A DNA stretch of 64,000 nucleotides from Nodularia sp. LEGE 06071 (lineage in GTDB: Bacteria; Cyanobacteriota; Cyanobacteriia; Cyanobacteriales; Nostocaceae), in NCBI RefSeq assembly GCF_015207755.1, contig NZ_JADEWH010000003.1, positions 248,001-312,000 on the forward strand. Reading direction: 5' to 3'. This document shows, piece by piece, positions 17,695 to 26,493 of the stretch. The position numbers and the translations under genes are program-made. The notes beneath the pieces were generated by a model. That model had not been told where the DNA came from, ran no database searches, and was given only the letters and a program-made list of their open reading frames with translations. Positions within the stretch are counted from its first letter, which is position 1. The number at the start of each line of letters is the position of its first letter.

Positions 17695-20271
17695 TCACAT
17701 GATGTTTAATGGATCTACATCTATCGTTAAACTCACAGAATCAGGACAAAGCGATCGCACTGACTCCCAATCAGGTAAATTTGGTAAAGCATCGGGATCA
17801 AACTTCAGCATAATTTGCCAACGATAACGGTTAGCTACCCGCACAATACTGGCTGGGGCTGGGCCGAGGATATCAAATCCTTCGCTACAACTTAAAGCTG
17901 TGGCGATAATTTGGGCTGTGTTCTGGACTTGAATGGGATCTAAACTACTCAAGCGCAATAAAATTAACCGTCCATAGGGGGGATAATTCAGCGCTTGGCG
18001 TTCTTCTAATTCTGTTTGAGAAAAAGACTGATAATCATGTTGTTGTACCGCCCCAATTACAGGATGTTCTGGGGTGTAAGTTTGCACAATCACTCGACCG
18101 GGATCATCGCCTCTACCAGCGCGTCCGGCTACTTGAGTTAGGGTTTGAAATGCTCGCTCGCTGGCGCGATAATCTGATAAATGCAACAAACCATCAGCAG
18201 AGACAACGCCGACTAGTGTCACCTGGGGTAAATCTAAACCTTTGGTGATCATTTGTGTTCCTACTAATAAATGGGCTTCACCGTTAGCAAATTGAGTCAG
18301 TAGGTGACGATGTGCGCCTTTATTGCGGGTGGTATCGCTATCAAAACGGATATAACTTAATTGCGGAAACTGTTTTGCTAATTCTTGGGCGACGCGCTGA
18401 GTTCCGCTACCAAAGAATTTCAGGTATGGTGAACCGCATTCGGGACATTGGGGAGGATGCGATCGCGTATAGTTACAGTAATGACAGCGTAGTAATTGCG
18501 GCGCGCCTTCTTCTGTCTGGTGATAGGACAGCGACACATCACAATGGGGACATTCCATTACATAACCACAGCTGCGACAAGAGACAAAGGTACTGTGTCC
18601 CCGGCGATGAATAAATAAAATTCCCTGTTGTTGCTTCTCTTGTAGTTGCTGTAAAGCTGCTTGTAGCGGTCTACTAAATATAGAACGATTTCCCTGCTGT
18701 AACTCTAGCCGCATATCGACTAATTCCACCGGTGGTAATGGGCGCGAGTAGATGCGTTCGGGGAGGGAAAGGTAATAAGTAGGGTGTGGGGTGTGGGGTG
18801 TGGGGTGTGGGGTATTGGCGAGATTTACCCAACTTTCTAATGAAGGGGTGGCGGAACCGAGAATTAAAGGACAATTTTCTAATTCGGCGCGCCATTGGGC
18901 GACGGTGCGGGCGTGGTAGGTGGGGATGGGAGAATCTTGTTTAAAGCTGCTGTCGTGTTCTTCGTCTAAGATGATTAAACCTAAATTGGGTAAAGGAGCA
19001 AAAATGGCGCTCCGAGTCCCGATGACGATTTGGGGTTCTCCGGTGAGCATTTGTCGCCAAGTGTCGTAACGTTCGCCTTCGGAAAGGGCGCTGTGATAAA
19101 CGCTGACTTTACCGCCGAAACGGGCGCGGAAACGGTCTGTTAGCTGGGGCGTGAGGCCAATTTCGGGAACTAAAACTAGGGCGGATTTACCTTGATTGAG
19201 TAGAGGTGCGATCGCTTGTAAATATACCTCTGTTTTGCCTGAACCTGTGATCCCATGCAACAAGACTTGAGCAAACCCATTCAGGGCTTGGATAGTCGTT
19301 AAGGCATTGAGTTGGTGAGGATTTAACGTTTTGGGGCTGTCTGGGGCTAATGCTAGTCCCTGTTCTGTTCGCAGCACTTCTTTGTCTTCAATGACGATGT
19401 AGCCCTTTTGTGCCATTGTCTTCAGGGTAGAGGAACTAGCATGACAAATTTGTAATAATTCGCTCTGCCATAATTCTCCGCCACGTCGTCGCAATACTTC
19501 CAAAATTTCTCGTTGGCGAGTCGTTAAATCACCATCAATGTCACCAATCAAGGTAACGGCTTTTTGTCTCTTTGGCCGATTTAGTCGCGGTGGTTCTAAA
19601 TAACTTTCTACTAACCCAAATCGCAACAATTCCCGCACACCTTTATAGGCTGTTTTGACTTTTTGTTGCAGGTAGACGAAGCTATAGTCTCCGACTGCTT
19701 GAGTTTGCAAAAGGTTTAAAACTTGCTGGGCTGGGGGAGTCAGGAAAGTTAAAGATGAGGAATTTTGTCTTTTTATTTCTGCTTCTGGGAGCAAGCGGAT
19801 ACGACGTTGCGATCGCCCCAATAAGCCTGGCGGTAATGCCACCCGGATCACCTGAATTAAAGGCGTATAGTAATATGCAGCTACTCGATTTAATACTAAC
19901 CAATAAGTACTGGGGAAGAATCCTTCGCTGACTATATCTTCTACTTCCTTGATTTTTTCTGGTGGTAAATCGATATTTGGTTTTGTCAATAAACGAATGG
20001 CGATCGCGCCTATTTTTTGAGTACCAAATGGTACACTTAAGATATCACCGGGTTTTATTTTTAACTGCGTTGGCAATCGATAGGTAAATAATCCCGTAGT
20101 TCCTGGACAGTCTACCAGAACTTCAATCCATCGATTTACATTTTCAGTTTCGTAAGTTTCTCCAGGTTCAGCAACCCGCAAATCGAGTAAATTTATGGCA
20201 TTTTTATACATGGTTTTGCAATTCTCTAGACGAATGTTTCTCTGGCTTTCACTTAGTTCTTTAGAGTTCAC
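17695..20271 (-). CDS. priA: Primosomal protein N', replication restart helicase
   Basis: 858 residues. N-terminal DNA-binding domain, then the helicase core with Walker A GITGSGKTEVYLQ and DEEH box (IILDEEHDSSFKQD), then the zinc-binding insertion with four CxxC pairs (CRSCGYVMECPHC and CHYCNYTRSHPPQCPEC), then the C-terminal helicase half (QMITKGLDLPQVTLVGVV, QVAGRAGRGDDPG). PriA reloads the replisome at stalled forks. Around residues 486-498 a TPHPTPHTPHPTYY stretch is encoded by a heptamer repeat grown in frame. Starts at 20271 or at an internal ATG (20211) are both possible. Confidence 0.96.
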   Translation of the reverse strand: MNSKELSESQRNIRLENCKTMYKNAINLLDLRVAEPGETYETENVNRWIEVLVDCPGTTGLFTYRLPTQLKIKPGDILSVPFGTQKIGAIAIRLLTKPNIDLPPEKIKEVEDIVSEGFFPSTYWLVLNRVAAYYYTPLIQVIRVALPPGLLGRSQRRIRLLPEAEIKRQNSSSLTFLTPPAQQVLNLLQTQAVGDYSFVYLQQKVKTAYKGVRELLRFGLVESYLEPPRLNRPKRQKAVTLIGDIDGDLTTRQREILEVLRRRGGELWQSELLQICHASSSTLKTMAQKGYIVIEDKEVLRTEQGLALAPDSPKTLNPHQLNALTTIQALNGFAQVLLHGITGSGKTEVYLQAIAPLLNQGKSALVLVPEIGLTPQLTDRFRARFGGKVSVYHSALSEGERYDTWRQMLTGEPQIVIGTRSAIFAPLPNLGLIILDEEHDSSFKQDSPIPTYHARTVAQWRAELENCPLILGSATPSLESWVNLANTPHPTPHTPHPTYYLSLPERIYSRPLPPVELVDMRLELQQGNRSIFSRPLQAALQQLQEKQQQGILFIHRRGHSTFVSCRSCGYVMECPHCDVSLSYHQTEEGAPQLLRCHYCNYTRSHPPQCPECGSPYLKFFGSGTQRVAQELAKQFPQLSYIRFDSDTTRNKGAHRHLLTQFANGEAHLLVGTQMITKGLDLPQVTLVGVVSADGLLHLSDYRASERAFQTLTQVAGRAGRGDDPGRVIVQTYTPEHPVIGAVQQHDYQSFSQTELEERQALNYPPYGRLILLRLSSLDPIQVQNTAQIIATALSCSEGFDILGPAPASIVRVANRYRWQIMLKFDPDALPNLPDWESVRSLCPDSVSLTIDVDPLNIM
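18779..18814. repeat. GGGGTGT heptamer repeat inside priA
   Basis: About five units of GGGGTGT on the + strand. Read on the coding strand they encode a Thr/Pro/His-rich stretch between the conserved GSATPSLESWVNL and YYLSLPERI segments of PriA, without breaking the frame. Confidence 0.9.
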
Positions 20272-21004
20272 TTAGCTTCATAAAAGATTTTTATTTTTGG
20301 GTGGTAAAATGTATTTCATAATACTTTTGTTCCACATAATACTTGATAAGTTTCCTTTTATGTAATTTACTAGACAATTTTGTCTTAACAATACGTGCCA
20401 TAAATATTTAAAGTCTGCTATAAAAAATCAACTTCTCTTTCCAGAGATTATTGAAATAGTCGGACTAATTACTAAATCGGACATATGGTTTTTCAGCCCC
20501 TTGATAGATATTCAACCCTTTGTGTATATGAGATGCTTTTATACAAATAAATTATTTCAGAAAATTAAACTAGTCAACCTGTGTCCTTGAGGACGCTTGC
20601 GGAAATAAGCACCTAATCCAAACCAAGACTATGATTTCTGGAATAATTTTTCGCTGGTCAAGCTTAAAAACTTATGTAATTTATAAAAGATTTAAGCTTG
20701 GGGGGTATTTACTTGAGTTTTTTATATTTGTTAAGGTGGATAAAGGTTGGGGTATTTGACAGAGTTGGGTATTAAGAAAAAAATAAGGAATATCTCTGTT
20801 GGAACCTGAGAAGATAGTTTTTGGGTGCAAAAACCAGTATTTGTTAGAGGTTCTATCTAGCAGGAGCCACGAAATGACAGCGAGGGGCTGATTTTCACGC
20901 TTTGAATAAGCAATTAGCAAGAAAATGTATTTTTCTGACAAAGGGGTGCATTTGTTTGTTAGGGAAAACTACCAAAGCTTCAAGCAAGCGGCTGTCACTA
21001 AATT
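20272..21004. other. Long leader region upstream of the sigma factor gene
   Basis: 733 bases between divergent priA and the sigma gene. I see no convincing gene; a - strand open frame at 20681-20941 lacks a ribosome site and protein-like composition. A long 5' leader and several promoters for the sigma gene are plausible but not shown. Confidence 0.45.
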
Positions 21005-22174
21005 ATGTACCAAACAAAGCAACAATCCCTAAAGGAAACTATGAACATTGCTGAATTGGGAACAATGGAAATACTGGAAACTACTGTTGAACATGAAGAT
21101 CCCTCACTCGAACTTCTAGACCCAGTGGTGGAGTCAGAACCCCCAGTTATGGAACATCTGGACTCAGAAGAACGTGATGGGGATCACATGGCGGCAGCTC
21201 GGCCTTCAGGATACAATAAGACCGAGCATGATGATGCTGTAGGCGCGTTTTTTAAAGAAATGGCGCGTTATCCGTTGTTAAAGCCCGACGAAGAGGTAGA
21301 GTTAGCGCGGCGAGTCAGGTTTCTAGAGGAAGTTAGGGAAGTCCAAGCTGCTTTGGAATTAGAACTGGGACAGCCAACCAGTAAGGTACAAGTAGCCTCC
21401 CAGCTAGAGATGACTGAAAAGCAACTAGAAAGTCGCTTATATCAAGGTCGCGTCGCCAAACGCAAAATGATTCGCTCCAATTTGAGATTGGTGGTGTCAA
21501 TCGCCAAGCGATACCTGAATCGGGGCGTACCTTTTCTGGATTTAATTCAGGAAGGCGCAATGGGTTTAAACCGGGCGACCGAAAAATTTGATCCAGATAA
21601 AGGTTATAAGTTTTCTACCTACGCCTACTGGTGGATCAGACAAGCAATTACGCGGGCGATCGCCAATGACGCGCGAACTATCCGTTTACCTATCCACATT
21701 GTTGAAAAACTTAACAAGCTCAAAAAAGCTCAACGAGAACTCAAACAAAAACTCTGTCGCAATCCCAATGAAGCGGAAATGGCAGAAGCTTTGGAAATTA
21801 GCGTCCAACAACTGCGCCAATTGCAACAGCTAAGGCGACAAGCACTTTCTCTGAATCACCGTGTAGGTAAAGAGGAAGACACAGAACTGATGGATTTGCT
21901 AGAAGATGAGGATAACTTATCTCCAGAAGCAAAAATGAATGAAAATATGATGCGTCAGGAGATTTGGGATGTCTTGGGTGATGTGCTAACTCCACGGGAA
22001 AAAGACGTAATTTCTTTGCGCTACGGTTTGACCACCAGCGAACCCTGTACCTTAGAAGAAGTCGGGAATATGTTCAATTTGTCCCGTGAACGAGTCCGCC
22101 AAATTCAAAGCAAAGCTATGCGGAAACTGCGTCGTCCTCATATCGCCAAGCGCTTAAAGGGTTGGTTAATCTAA
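21005..22174 (+). CDS. Group 2 sigma-70 family RNA polymerase sigma factor
   Basis: 389 residues. Acidic N-terminal region, region 1.2 (AVGAFFKEMARYPLLKPDEE), region 2 (NLRLVVSIAKRYLNRGVPFL, then KGYKFSTYAYWWIRQAI), region 3 (IRLPIHIVEKLNKLKKAQRE) and region 4 with the helix-turn-helix (LEEVGNMFNLSRERVRQIQS). It lacks the long acidic region of the primary SigA, so it is a group 2 factor of the kind cyanobacteria use for stress, carbon or nitrogen responses. QEGAMGLNRATEKF departs from the usual QEGTLGLERAVEKF. The exact sig letter cannot be assigned. The ATG at 21005 is used; one at 21041 is possible. Confidence 0.92.
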   Translation: MYQTKQQSLKETMNIAELGTMEILETTVEHEDPSLELLDPVVESEPPVMEHLDSEERDGDHMAAARPSGYNKTEHDDAVGAFFKEMARYPLLKPDEEVELARRVRFLEEVREVQAALELELGQPTSKVQVASQLEMTEKQLESRLYQGRVAKRKMIRSNLRLVVSIAKRYLNRGVPFLDLIQEGAMGLNRATEKFDPDKGYKFSTYAYWWIRQAITRAIANDARTIRLPIHIVEKLNKLKKAQRELKQKLCRNPNEAEMAEALEISVQQLRQLQQLRRQALSLNHRVGKEEDTELMDLLEDEDNLSPEAKMNENMMRQEIWDVLGDVLTPREKDVISLRYGLTTSEPCTLEEVGNMFNLSRERVRQIQSKAMRKLRRPHIAKRLKGWLI

Positions 22175-22207
22175 TTCGTAGTGCGTCATGCGTCATTATT
22201 TCTGGTC

Positions 22208-22273
22208 AAGGTGGGTTACGCTACGCTAACCCACCCTACGATTTTGGGTAATTTATTTTTTGGTGTTCCGTGA
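22208..22273. repeat. Dispersed repeat ending TTTATTTTTTGGTGTTCC
   Basis: A hairpin GGTGGGTT-ACGCTACGCT-AACCCACC followed by CTACGATTTTGGGTAATTTA and TTTTTTGGTGTTCC. The second half recurs at 38227-38277 with only a few changes. It lies directly after the sigma gene. Confidence 0.75.
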
Positions 22274-22334
22274 GTTCGGAATTCTGTCTGTAGTTATTAA
22301 TTATTAGTCAAAAATTTTACAGAATTGACTATAA

Positions 22335-22365
22335 ACTATGGACTATGGATTATGGATTATGGACT
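22335..22365. repeat. ATGGAYT heptamer repeat before a GNAT gene
   Basis: Four units of CTATGGA/TTATGGA type ending two bases before the chosen start codon of the acetyltransferase gene. The repeat supplies several false in-frame ATG codons. Confidence 0.75.
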
Positions 22366-22366
22366 A

Positions 22367-22861
22367 ATGATTTCTCGTAGCGATTTGATTTTGCGTTTAG
22401 CTGAACCACCTGATAGCAACGTACTGTTTGATTTAATTAAGGAGCTAGCTGAGTACGAAAAATTATCTCACGCCGTAACTGGGAATGCTTTGGATCTCCA
22501 GGAGCATTTATTTGGCTCCCCAAAGTATGTTGAGGCAATATTAGCAGAATATTCAGGGCAAGCTGTTGGTTTTGCCCTGTTTTTTTCTAATTATTCTACT
22601 TTTCTAACTAAGCCTGGAATTTATTTGGAAGATTTGTTTGTCTTGCCAGAATATCGCCGTCAAGGCATTGGTAAAGCTCTTTTGTCTAAATTAGCCCAAA
22701 TAGCTGTAGAGCGTAATTGTGGACGATTAGAGTGGAGTGTGTTGGATTGGAATGAGTCGGCACAAGCATTTTATCGCAGTATGGGCGCTGATATTTTAGA
22801 TGAGTGGCGAATTTGTCGCGTTACAGAAGAGGCGATGCAAGAGTTAGCAAATAAAGGTTGA
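22367..22861 (+). CDS. GNAT family N-acetyltransferase
   Basis: 164 residues from the ATG at 22367. The longer open frame to 22325 would translate a heptamer repeat (MDYGL) and is rejected. The GNAT fold is evident: IYLEDLFVLPEYRRQGIGKA is motif A with the acetyl-CoA loop RRQGIG, and LDWNESAQAFYRSMGA is motif B. The arrangement resembles diamine/spermidine acetyltransferases, but the substrate is not certain. A possible co-transcribed partner is petJ 130 bases downstream, though that gap is long. Confidence 0.85.
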   Translation: MISRSDLILRLAEPPDSNVLFDLIKELAEYEKLSHAVTGNALDLQEHLFGSPKYVEAILAEYSGQAVGFALFFSNYSTFLTKPGIYLEDLFVLPEYRRQGIGKALLSKLAQIAVERNCGRLEWSVLDWNESAQAFYRSMGADILDEWRICRVTEEAMQELANKG

Positions 22862-22990
22862 AGCAGAAAATTACAATATCTTTCATCCCGGTGAAGTTTG
22901 ACAGCTTGTCTTTTGACACAGGCAATTCATTCAACTGAAAATTATCAAAGGTATTGTACCGAATCAGCCGTTTTGCAGAGAGAACACGAG

Positions 22991-23323
22991 ATGAAAAGAA
23001 TAATTTCCTTGCTACTTTTAGGCATAACTATCTTCACCTTTGCCTTCAGTAGTCCAGCTTTGGCAGCAGATACAGTCAGTGGAGCCAAAATATTTGGTGC
23101 TAATTGTGCTTCTTGTCATGCGGGTGGTAAAAATCTAGTTCAAGCTCAAAAAACTTTGAAAAAGGACGCTTTAGAAAAGTATGGTTTGTACTCAGCAGAG
23201 GCAATTATTAGTCAAGTGACAAATGGTAAAAATGCGATGCCTGCCTTCAAAGGTCGTTTAAAAGCAGACCAAATGGAAGATGTAGCTGCTTATGTGCTGG
23301 AACAAGCAGATAAAGGTTGGTAG
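22991..23323 (+). CDS. petJ: Cytochrome c6
   Basis: 110 residues from the ATG at 22991 ([20 protein letters not shown]); the longer frame from 22898 has no signal-like start. A signal peptide ends at ALA-A, giving a lumenal protein of about 85 residues. Heme attachment is CASCH, and the axial Met lies in NGKNAMPAF. Cytochrome c6 carries electrons from cytochrome b6f to photosystem I or cytochrome oxidase, usually when copper is scarce. A related copy lies at 30165. Confidence 0.95.
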   Translation: MKRIISLLLLGITIFTFAFSSPALAADTVSGAKIFGANCASCHAGGKNLVQAQKTLKKDALEKYGLYSAEAIISQVTNGKNAMPAFKGRLKADQMEDVAAYVLEQADKGW

Positions 23324-23415
23324 TACCGCCGTGAAGTCAAAAGTCAAAAGTCAAAAGTCAAAAAGCTTATAAAATGGGCTTTTCATGGATTTTGAATGGT
23401 CTGTTTATTTACGCC
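23321..23415. repeat. Repeat beginning at the petJ stop codon
   Basis: Starts TAGTACCGC, where TAG is the petJ stop, then three to four AAGTCAA heptamers, a hairpin AAAAGC...GCTTTT, and TTTGAATGGTCTGTTTATTT then ACGCCAA. A second copy begins at the stop codon of the gene ending at 42924. The hairpin with a T-run may act as a transcription terminator. Confidence 0.75.
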
Positions 23416-23488
23416 AACTTGTAGTAGTTAGATCGAGTTTGGTTAATTAGTTATAATTCCCACGGTTATTCCACCCCTCCCCGCAAGC

Positions 23489-23633
23489 CTACGGTGTACA
23501 CAGAAGTGATCGAATCGCCCCCTAACCCCCAATTATGGGGGAACAAGAATTTTCCAAGTCCCCCAAACTTGGGGGATTTAGGGGGCAAAACAGGCTCAAA
23601 CGCAGACAGGCAGGACTTGTGTGTACACGGTAG
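23489..23633. mobile_element. MITE-like element, copy 2
   Basis: 145 bp with ends CTACGGTGTACACAGAAGT and ACTTGTGTGTACACGGTAG. Flanks are CCCCGCAAGC (23479-23488) and CCCCGCCAGC (23634-23643), a 10 bp duplication with one mismatch. The interior holds nested palindromes (CCCCCTAACCCCC, CCCCCAAACTTGGGGG). It is nearly identical to copy 5 in opposite orientation. Confidence 0.9.
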
Positions 23634-23797
23634 CCCCGCCAGCGGAAAGGGGAGAAATATCAATCTAAAATACTCGCTCTTGCTGCGTATACTCTGGTTA
23701 AGCAAATCTAAAATTAAAAATATTAGTTAAACGTTAAATAGTTGAGTTGGCAGGGCTTTTTTGGTTAAGTTTACTACTGCTGAAATTGTCAAATAGG

Positions 23798-24727
23798 ATG
23801 CTTATGACTTATTTCTGGCGATTGTTTCTCAGTCTAGTGTTGGCTTTTTTACTAAATTGTTCAACTCCCACAGCATATTCGTTACCTATTGTCAATATAA
23901 AAATTACAGCCAGTGACTTTTTAAGTTTGGGTGTAAGTAATATGCAGCGTGGTAATTATCTTGAGGCGATCGAGAATTTTAACCAGGCGCTGGAACTGCA
24001 ATCAGATTTGGCTTTAGCTTATAGCGATCGCTGTCAGGCTCATCTGGAATTACAAGATTACCACCAAGCCATTACAGATTGTAATCAAGCGATAAATTTA
24101 GCCCCAGATAATTTGTCAGCGTATTTGAGCCGAGGACTAGCACAATACAGACAAGGGAATGATCCAGGTGCCATTGCTGATTATAACCAAGCGATCGCAC
24201 TTCACCCTGTTGATTTTCGCGCTTACTACAACCGAGGTTTAGCCCACGCAGGTGAGGGAAATTACTCCGAGGCGATCGCTGATTACAATTTAGCCCTAAC
24301 TCAAATTCCCCCAACCACAAGTTCATCCCTCGCCGATATCTACAATGACAGAGGTTTAGCTCACTTAGTTTTGCAAGACTCCCCAGCCGCTATGCTCGAC
24401 TTTAATCGGGCAATTCGCCTCAATGGTCAGGATGATCGAGCTTACTTTAATCTCGGCTGTGCTGATGGTAGAAACGGGGATAATGTCGCTGCAATCCGCA
24501 ATTTTTCCCAAGTTATCAAACTTAACCCTAGTCATGCCCCTGCTTACCTAAATCGGGGAATAGCGCGATATCGCTTAGGGTATCATCAAGGTGCGATCGC
24601 TGACCTGAAAAAGGCATCTGAGGACTTTGAAAACCAAGGAAAAAACATAGCCTATGAAAAGAGTTTAGATTTACTCCAAAAATTGCGGCAACAACTCCAA
24701 TTTGTCACCGAAATCGCTTTTTTGTAA
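23798..24727 (+). CDS. TPR-repeat protein, exported or membrane-anchored
   Basis: 309 residues from the ATG at 23798 (or 23804, with AGGA before it); the frame is open further up to a TTG at 23747. The N terminus is a signal-like helix (LFLSLVLAFLLNCS), with a Cys that could be a lipid site. About six tetratricopeptide repeats follow, such as GNYLEAIENFNQALELQ and GNYSEAIADYNLALTQ. TPR proteins bind other proteins; the partner is unknown. Confidence 0.8.
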   Translation: MLMTYFWRLFLSLVLAFLLNCSTPTAYSLPIVNIKITASDFLSLGVSNMQRGNYLEAIENFNQALELQSDLALAYSDRCQAHLELQDYHQAITDCNQAINLAPDNLSAYLSRGLAQYRQGNDPGAIADYNQAIALHPVDFRAYYNRGLAHAGEGNYSEAIADYNLALTQIPPTTSSSLADIYNDRGLAHLVLQDSPAAMLDFNRAIRLNGQDDRAYFNLGCADGRNGDNVAAIRNFSQVIKLNPSHAPAYLNRGIARYRLGYHQGAIADLKKASEDFENQGKNIAYEKSLDLLQKLRQQLQFVTEIAFL

Positions 24728-24910
24728 AACTTGCCAAAACATTAAATATCTCCAGCGCCCAAAAAATATTTCTGCCCAGAGGAATAAATATATAACTACC
24801 CGCAAATTTAGTGATTATACTCGTTATCATTGATATTAGTGAAAAGGAAAACGAGTAATCATCCCACACTATGTATCACTCATCGATAGACTCCTTTAAG
24901 CTTCTCAAGT
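24728..24910. other. 3' flank of tnpB: possible omega-RNA and element right end
   Basis: This stretch follows tnpB on the - strand, where IS200/IS605 elements carry the guide (omega) RNA and the right end. It holds a long imperfect inverted repeat: GATTATACTCGTT (24813-24825) against AACGAGTAATC (24850-24860). The exact element end cannot be fixed without other copies. Confidence 0.35.
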
Positions 24911-26188
24911 CTAAAGACACTGAGATTTCTGAATAGTCCATAAATAGACTTTCTTAGGCTGACTCAAACAGCCTCTACCTACTCCACTTAAGTCAAACTT
25001 AAATATTGTAGCTACTTTACGGATAATATTTGCAGCACCATTACAGTCAGCATTGATTTTGATTCCGGCTAAAGTTTTAAACAAACCGCGATTTGTTCTA
25101 ATACCACTACTTTTCCACCCTTGGGGTTTTGCACCGATTGTAGGTAGAACATCATTATCTAAGAACGATGTTTTGGAGGTATAGCTTTCTTCGGTTTCAA
25201 TAAAATCTATTCCGTATTGTTCACAAAGTTGTTCAATACGGGTTTTTAGTTTTGCTGTCGGGATTTGAACAAACTTTTGATTGTTCTTTTTACCCATATC
25301 AGCACCATTCTTTTGCCCCTGATTCCAACCAAAAACTATTGAACCAATATTGTTCTCAACGCAATAGTTGATGACAATTCTCGCTGCTTTGTTTACAGCA
25401 TCACGCATTTGTCTATTACGTTTTTCTGTAATTGCCGCCAGTCTATTAGACCAAAAGCCTTGAGATTTATTCTCTTTGATTTTAGCGACTGATTTGTTAT
25501 ACCACTGGTTCAAAGATTTGAGATGTAGACCATCAACAATAAAAGATGTACCAACATTAGAAACACAGGTCAACCAATTGTTTATTCCGTGGTCAATTCC
25601 CAAAACTTTTGATTTATCAAGTTCGATAGTTTCTACCTGCTGTTTATAAACAAACTCGGCATAAAAACATCTGTTTCGTGGTAAGATTCTCACTTCCCTA
25701 ATGGATTTAAAATCCAAGTTTGACGGCATTGGTAGATGAAACGCATCAACCCCAAACCAAGTTTTCACCAAACTACCCAACGGAAACCGTATTTTTCCGT
25801 CTTTCAACCTGAGAGAACGTCCAGTAAAAGTGGCTAAAGCTAAACCACCAGATACTCTGTAATTTGGCAATCTTGGCTTTTGAGTAACAGTTCCCTTTTT
25901 TATCCCTTTTAGCAACCCCAGATAAGACTTAAAGGACTCAGCCACTCCAGTCAATATTTGCTGTGCTGTATCAGAGTATAAAGCCTGATAGTGTTTGTTT
26001 TTCTGAATAGTCCCTAATTGTTTGTGTAAATCGGCTTTGCTAGGAAAGTTTCCAGTTTTAAAATAATATTGACGGCTGTAGTAAACTCCACAGTTAATCA
26101 AGCTATTTGCTTCTGTACAAACATATTCAAGCAAAGCTTTTAGGTTATTGTCTGGACTAATCAAAATTTGTTGGCATCCATAAGGCAT
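24911..26188 (-). CDS. tnpB: TnpB, RNA-guided nuclease of IS200/IS605-type element
   Basis: 425 residues from the ATG at 26188 (MPYGCQQILIS). The RuvC nuclease residues are in place: Asp in VLGIDHGINNWLTC, Glu in DFIETEESYTSKT and Asp in KINADCNGAANIIRK. The usual CxxC...CxxC zinc finger between the last two motifs is absent; that region reads SFLDNDVLPTIGAKPQ and RTNRGLFKTLAGI, as in a known zinc-finger-less cyanobacterial subgroup. No tnpA transposase is adjacent, so it cannot move without help in trans. TnpB cuts DNA guided by its omega-RNA and helps the element persist. Confidence 0.92.
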   Translation of the reverse strand: MPYGCQQILISPDNNLKALLEYVCTEANSLINCGVYYSRQYYFKTGNFPSKADLHKQLGTIQKNKHYQALYSDTAQQILTGVAESFKSYLGLLKGIKKGTVTQKPRLPNYRVSGGLALATFTGRSLRLKDGKIRFPLGSLVKTWFGVDAFHLPMPSNLDFKSIREVRILPRNRCFYAEFVYKQQVETIELDKSKVLGIDHGINNWLTCVSNVGTSFIVDGLHLKSLNQWYNKSVAKIKENKSQGFWSNRLAAITEKRNRQMRDAVNKAARIVINYCVENNIGSIVFGWNQGQKNGADMGKKNNQKFVQIPTAKLKTRIEQLCEQYGIDFIETEESYTSKTSFLDNDVLPTIGAKPQGWKSSGIRTNRGLFKTLAGIKINADCNGAANIIRKVATIFKFDLSGVGRGCLSQPKKVYLWTIQKSQCL

Positions 26189-26244
26189 TGTTCGACTCGC
26201 AATGTTACTGTATATTAGTATATTAATATGTAAGACAAATAGCA

Positions 26245-26427
26245 ATGCCGTTCCAGAAGAAGCACAAATTAGGCTTTACAAGCAATCAACCGTTTGATAA
26301 AAACCCTGTCTGTTTCAAAGTTTTACCCGGTGTCAAGGATAAATTAAAAACCGTCCCTAACTGGCAAGAACGATTAAGAGAGTTTGTTGATAGACTTATT
26401 GATGAGGTAAAGATTGAAGGCGATTAA
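26245..26427 (+). CDS. Small basic protein divergent from tnpB
   Basis: 60 residues: MPFQKKHKLGFTSNQPFDKN, then VCFKVLPGVKDKLKTVPNWQ and a helical REFVDRLIDEVKIEGD tail. I believe proteins of this type are common in cyanobacteria, but no function is known to me. It starts 57 bases from tnpB in the opposite direction, across an AT palindrome (ATATTAGTATATTAATAT, 26212-26229). Whether it belongs to the TnpB element or to the host is open. Confidence 0.6.
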   Translation: MPFQKKHKLGFTSNQPFDKNPVCFKVLPGVKDKLKTVPNWQERLREFVDRLIDEVKIEGD

Positions 26428-26493
26428 AATCGCTCGTGTCGCTTACCTCTCAGCACGCTTCGTGACTGAGCTTCCCGCATACCGTGTATTTCT

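Noticed and set aside
20681-20941. Open frame upstream of the sigma factor gene
   Set aside because: No ribosome site, no recognisable motif; likely chance in AT-rich leader DNA.
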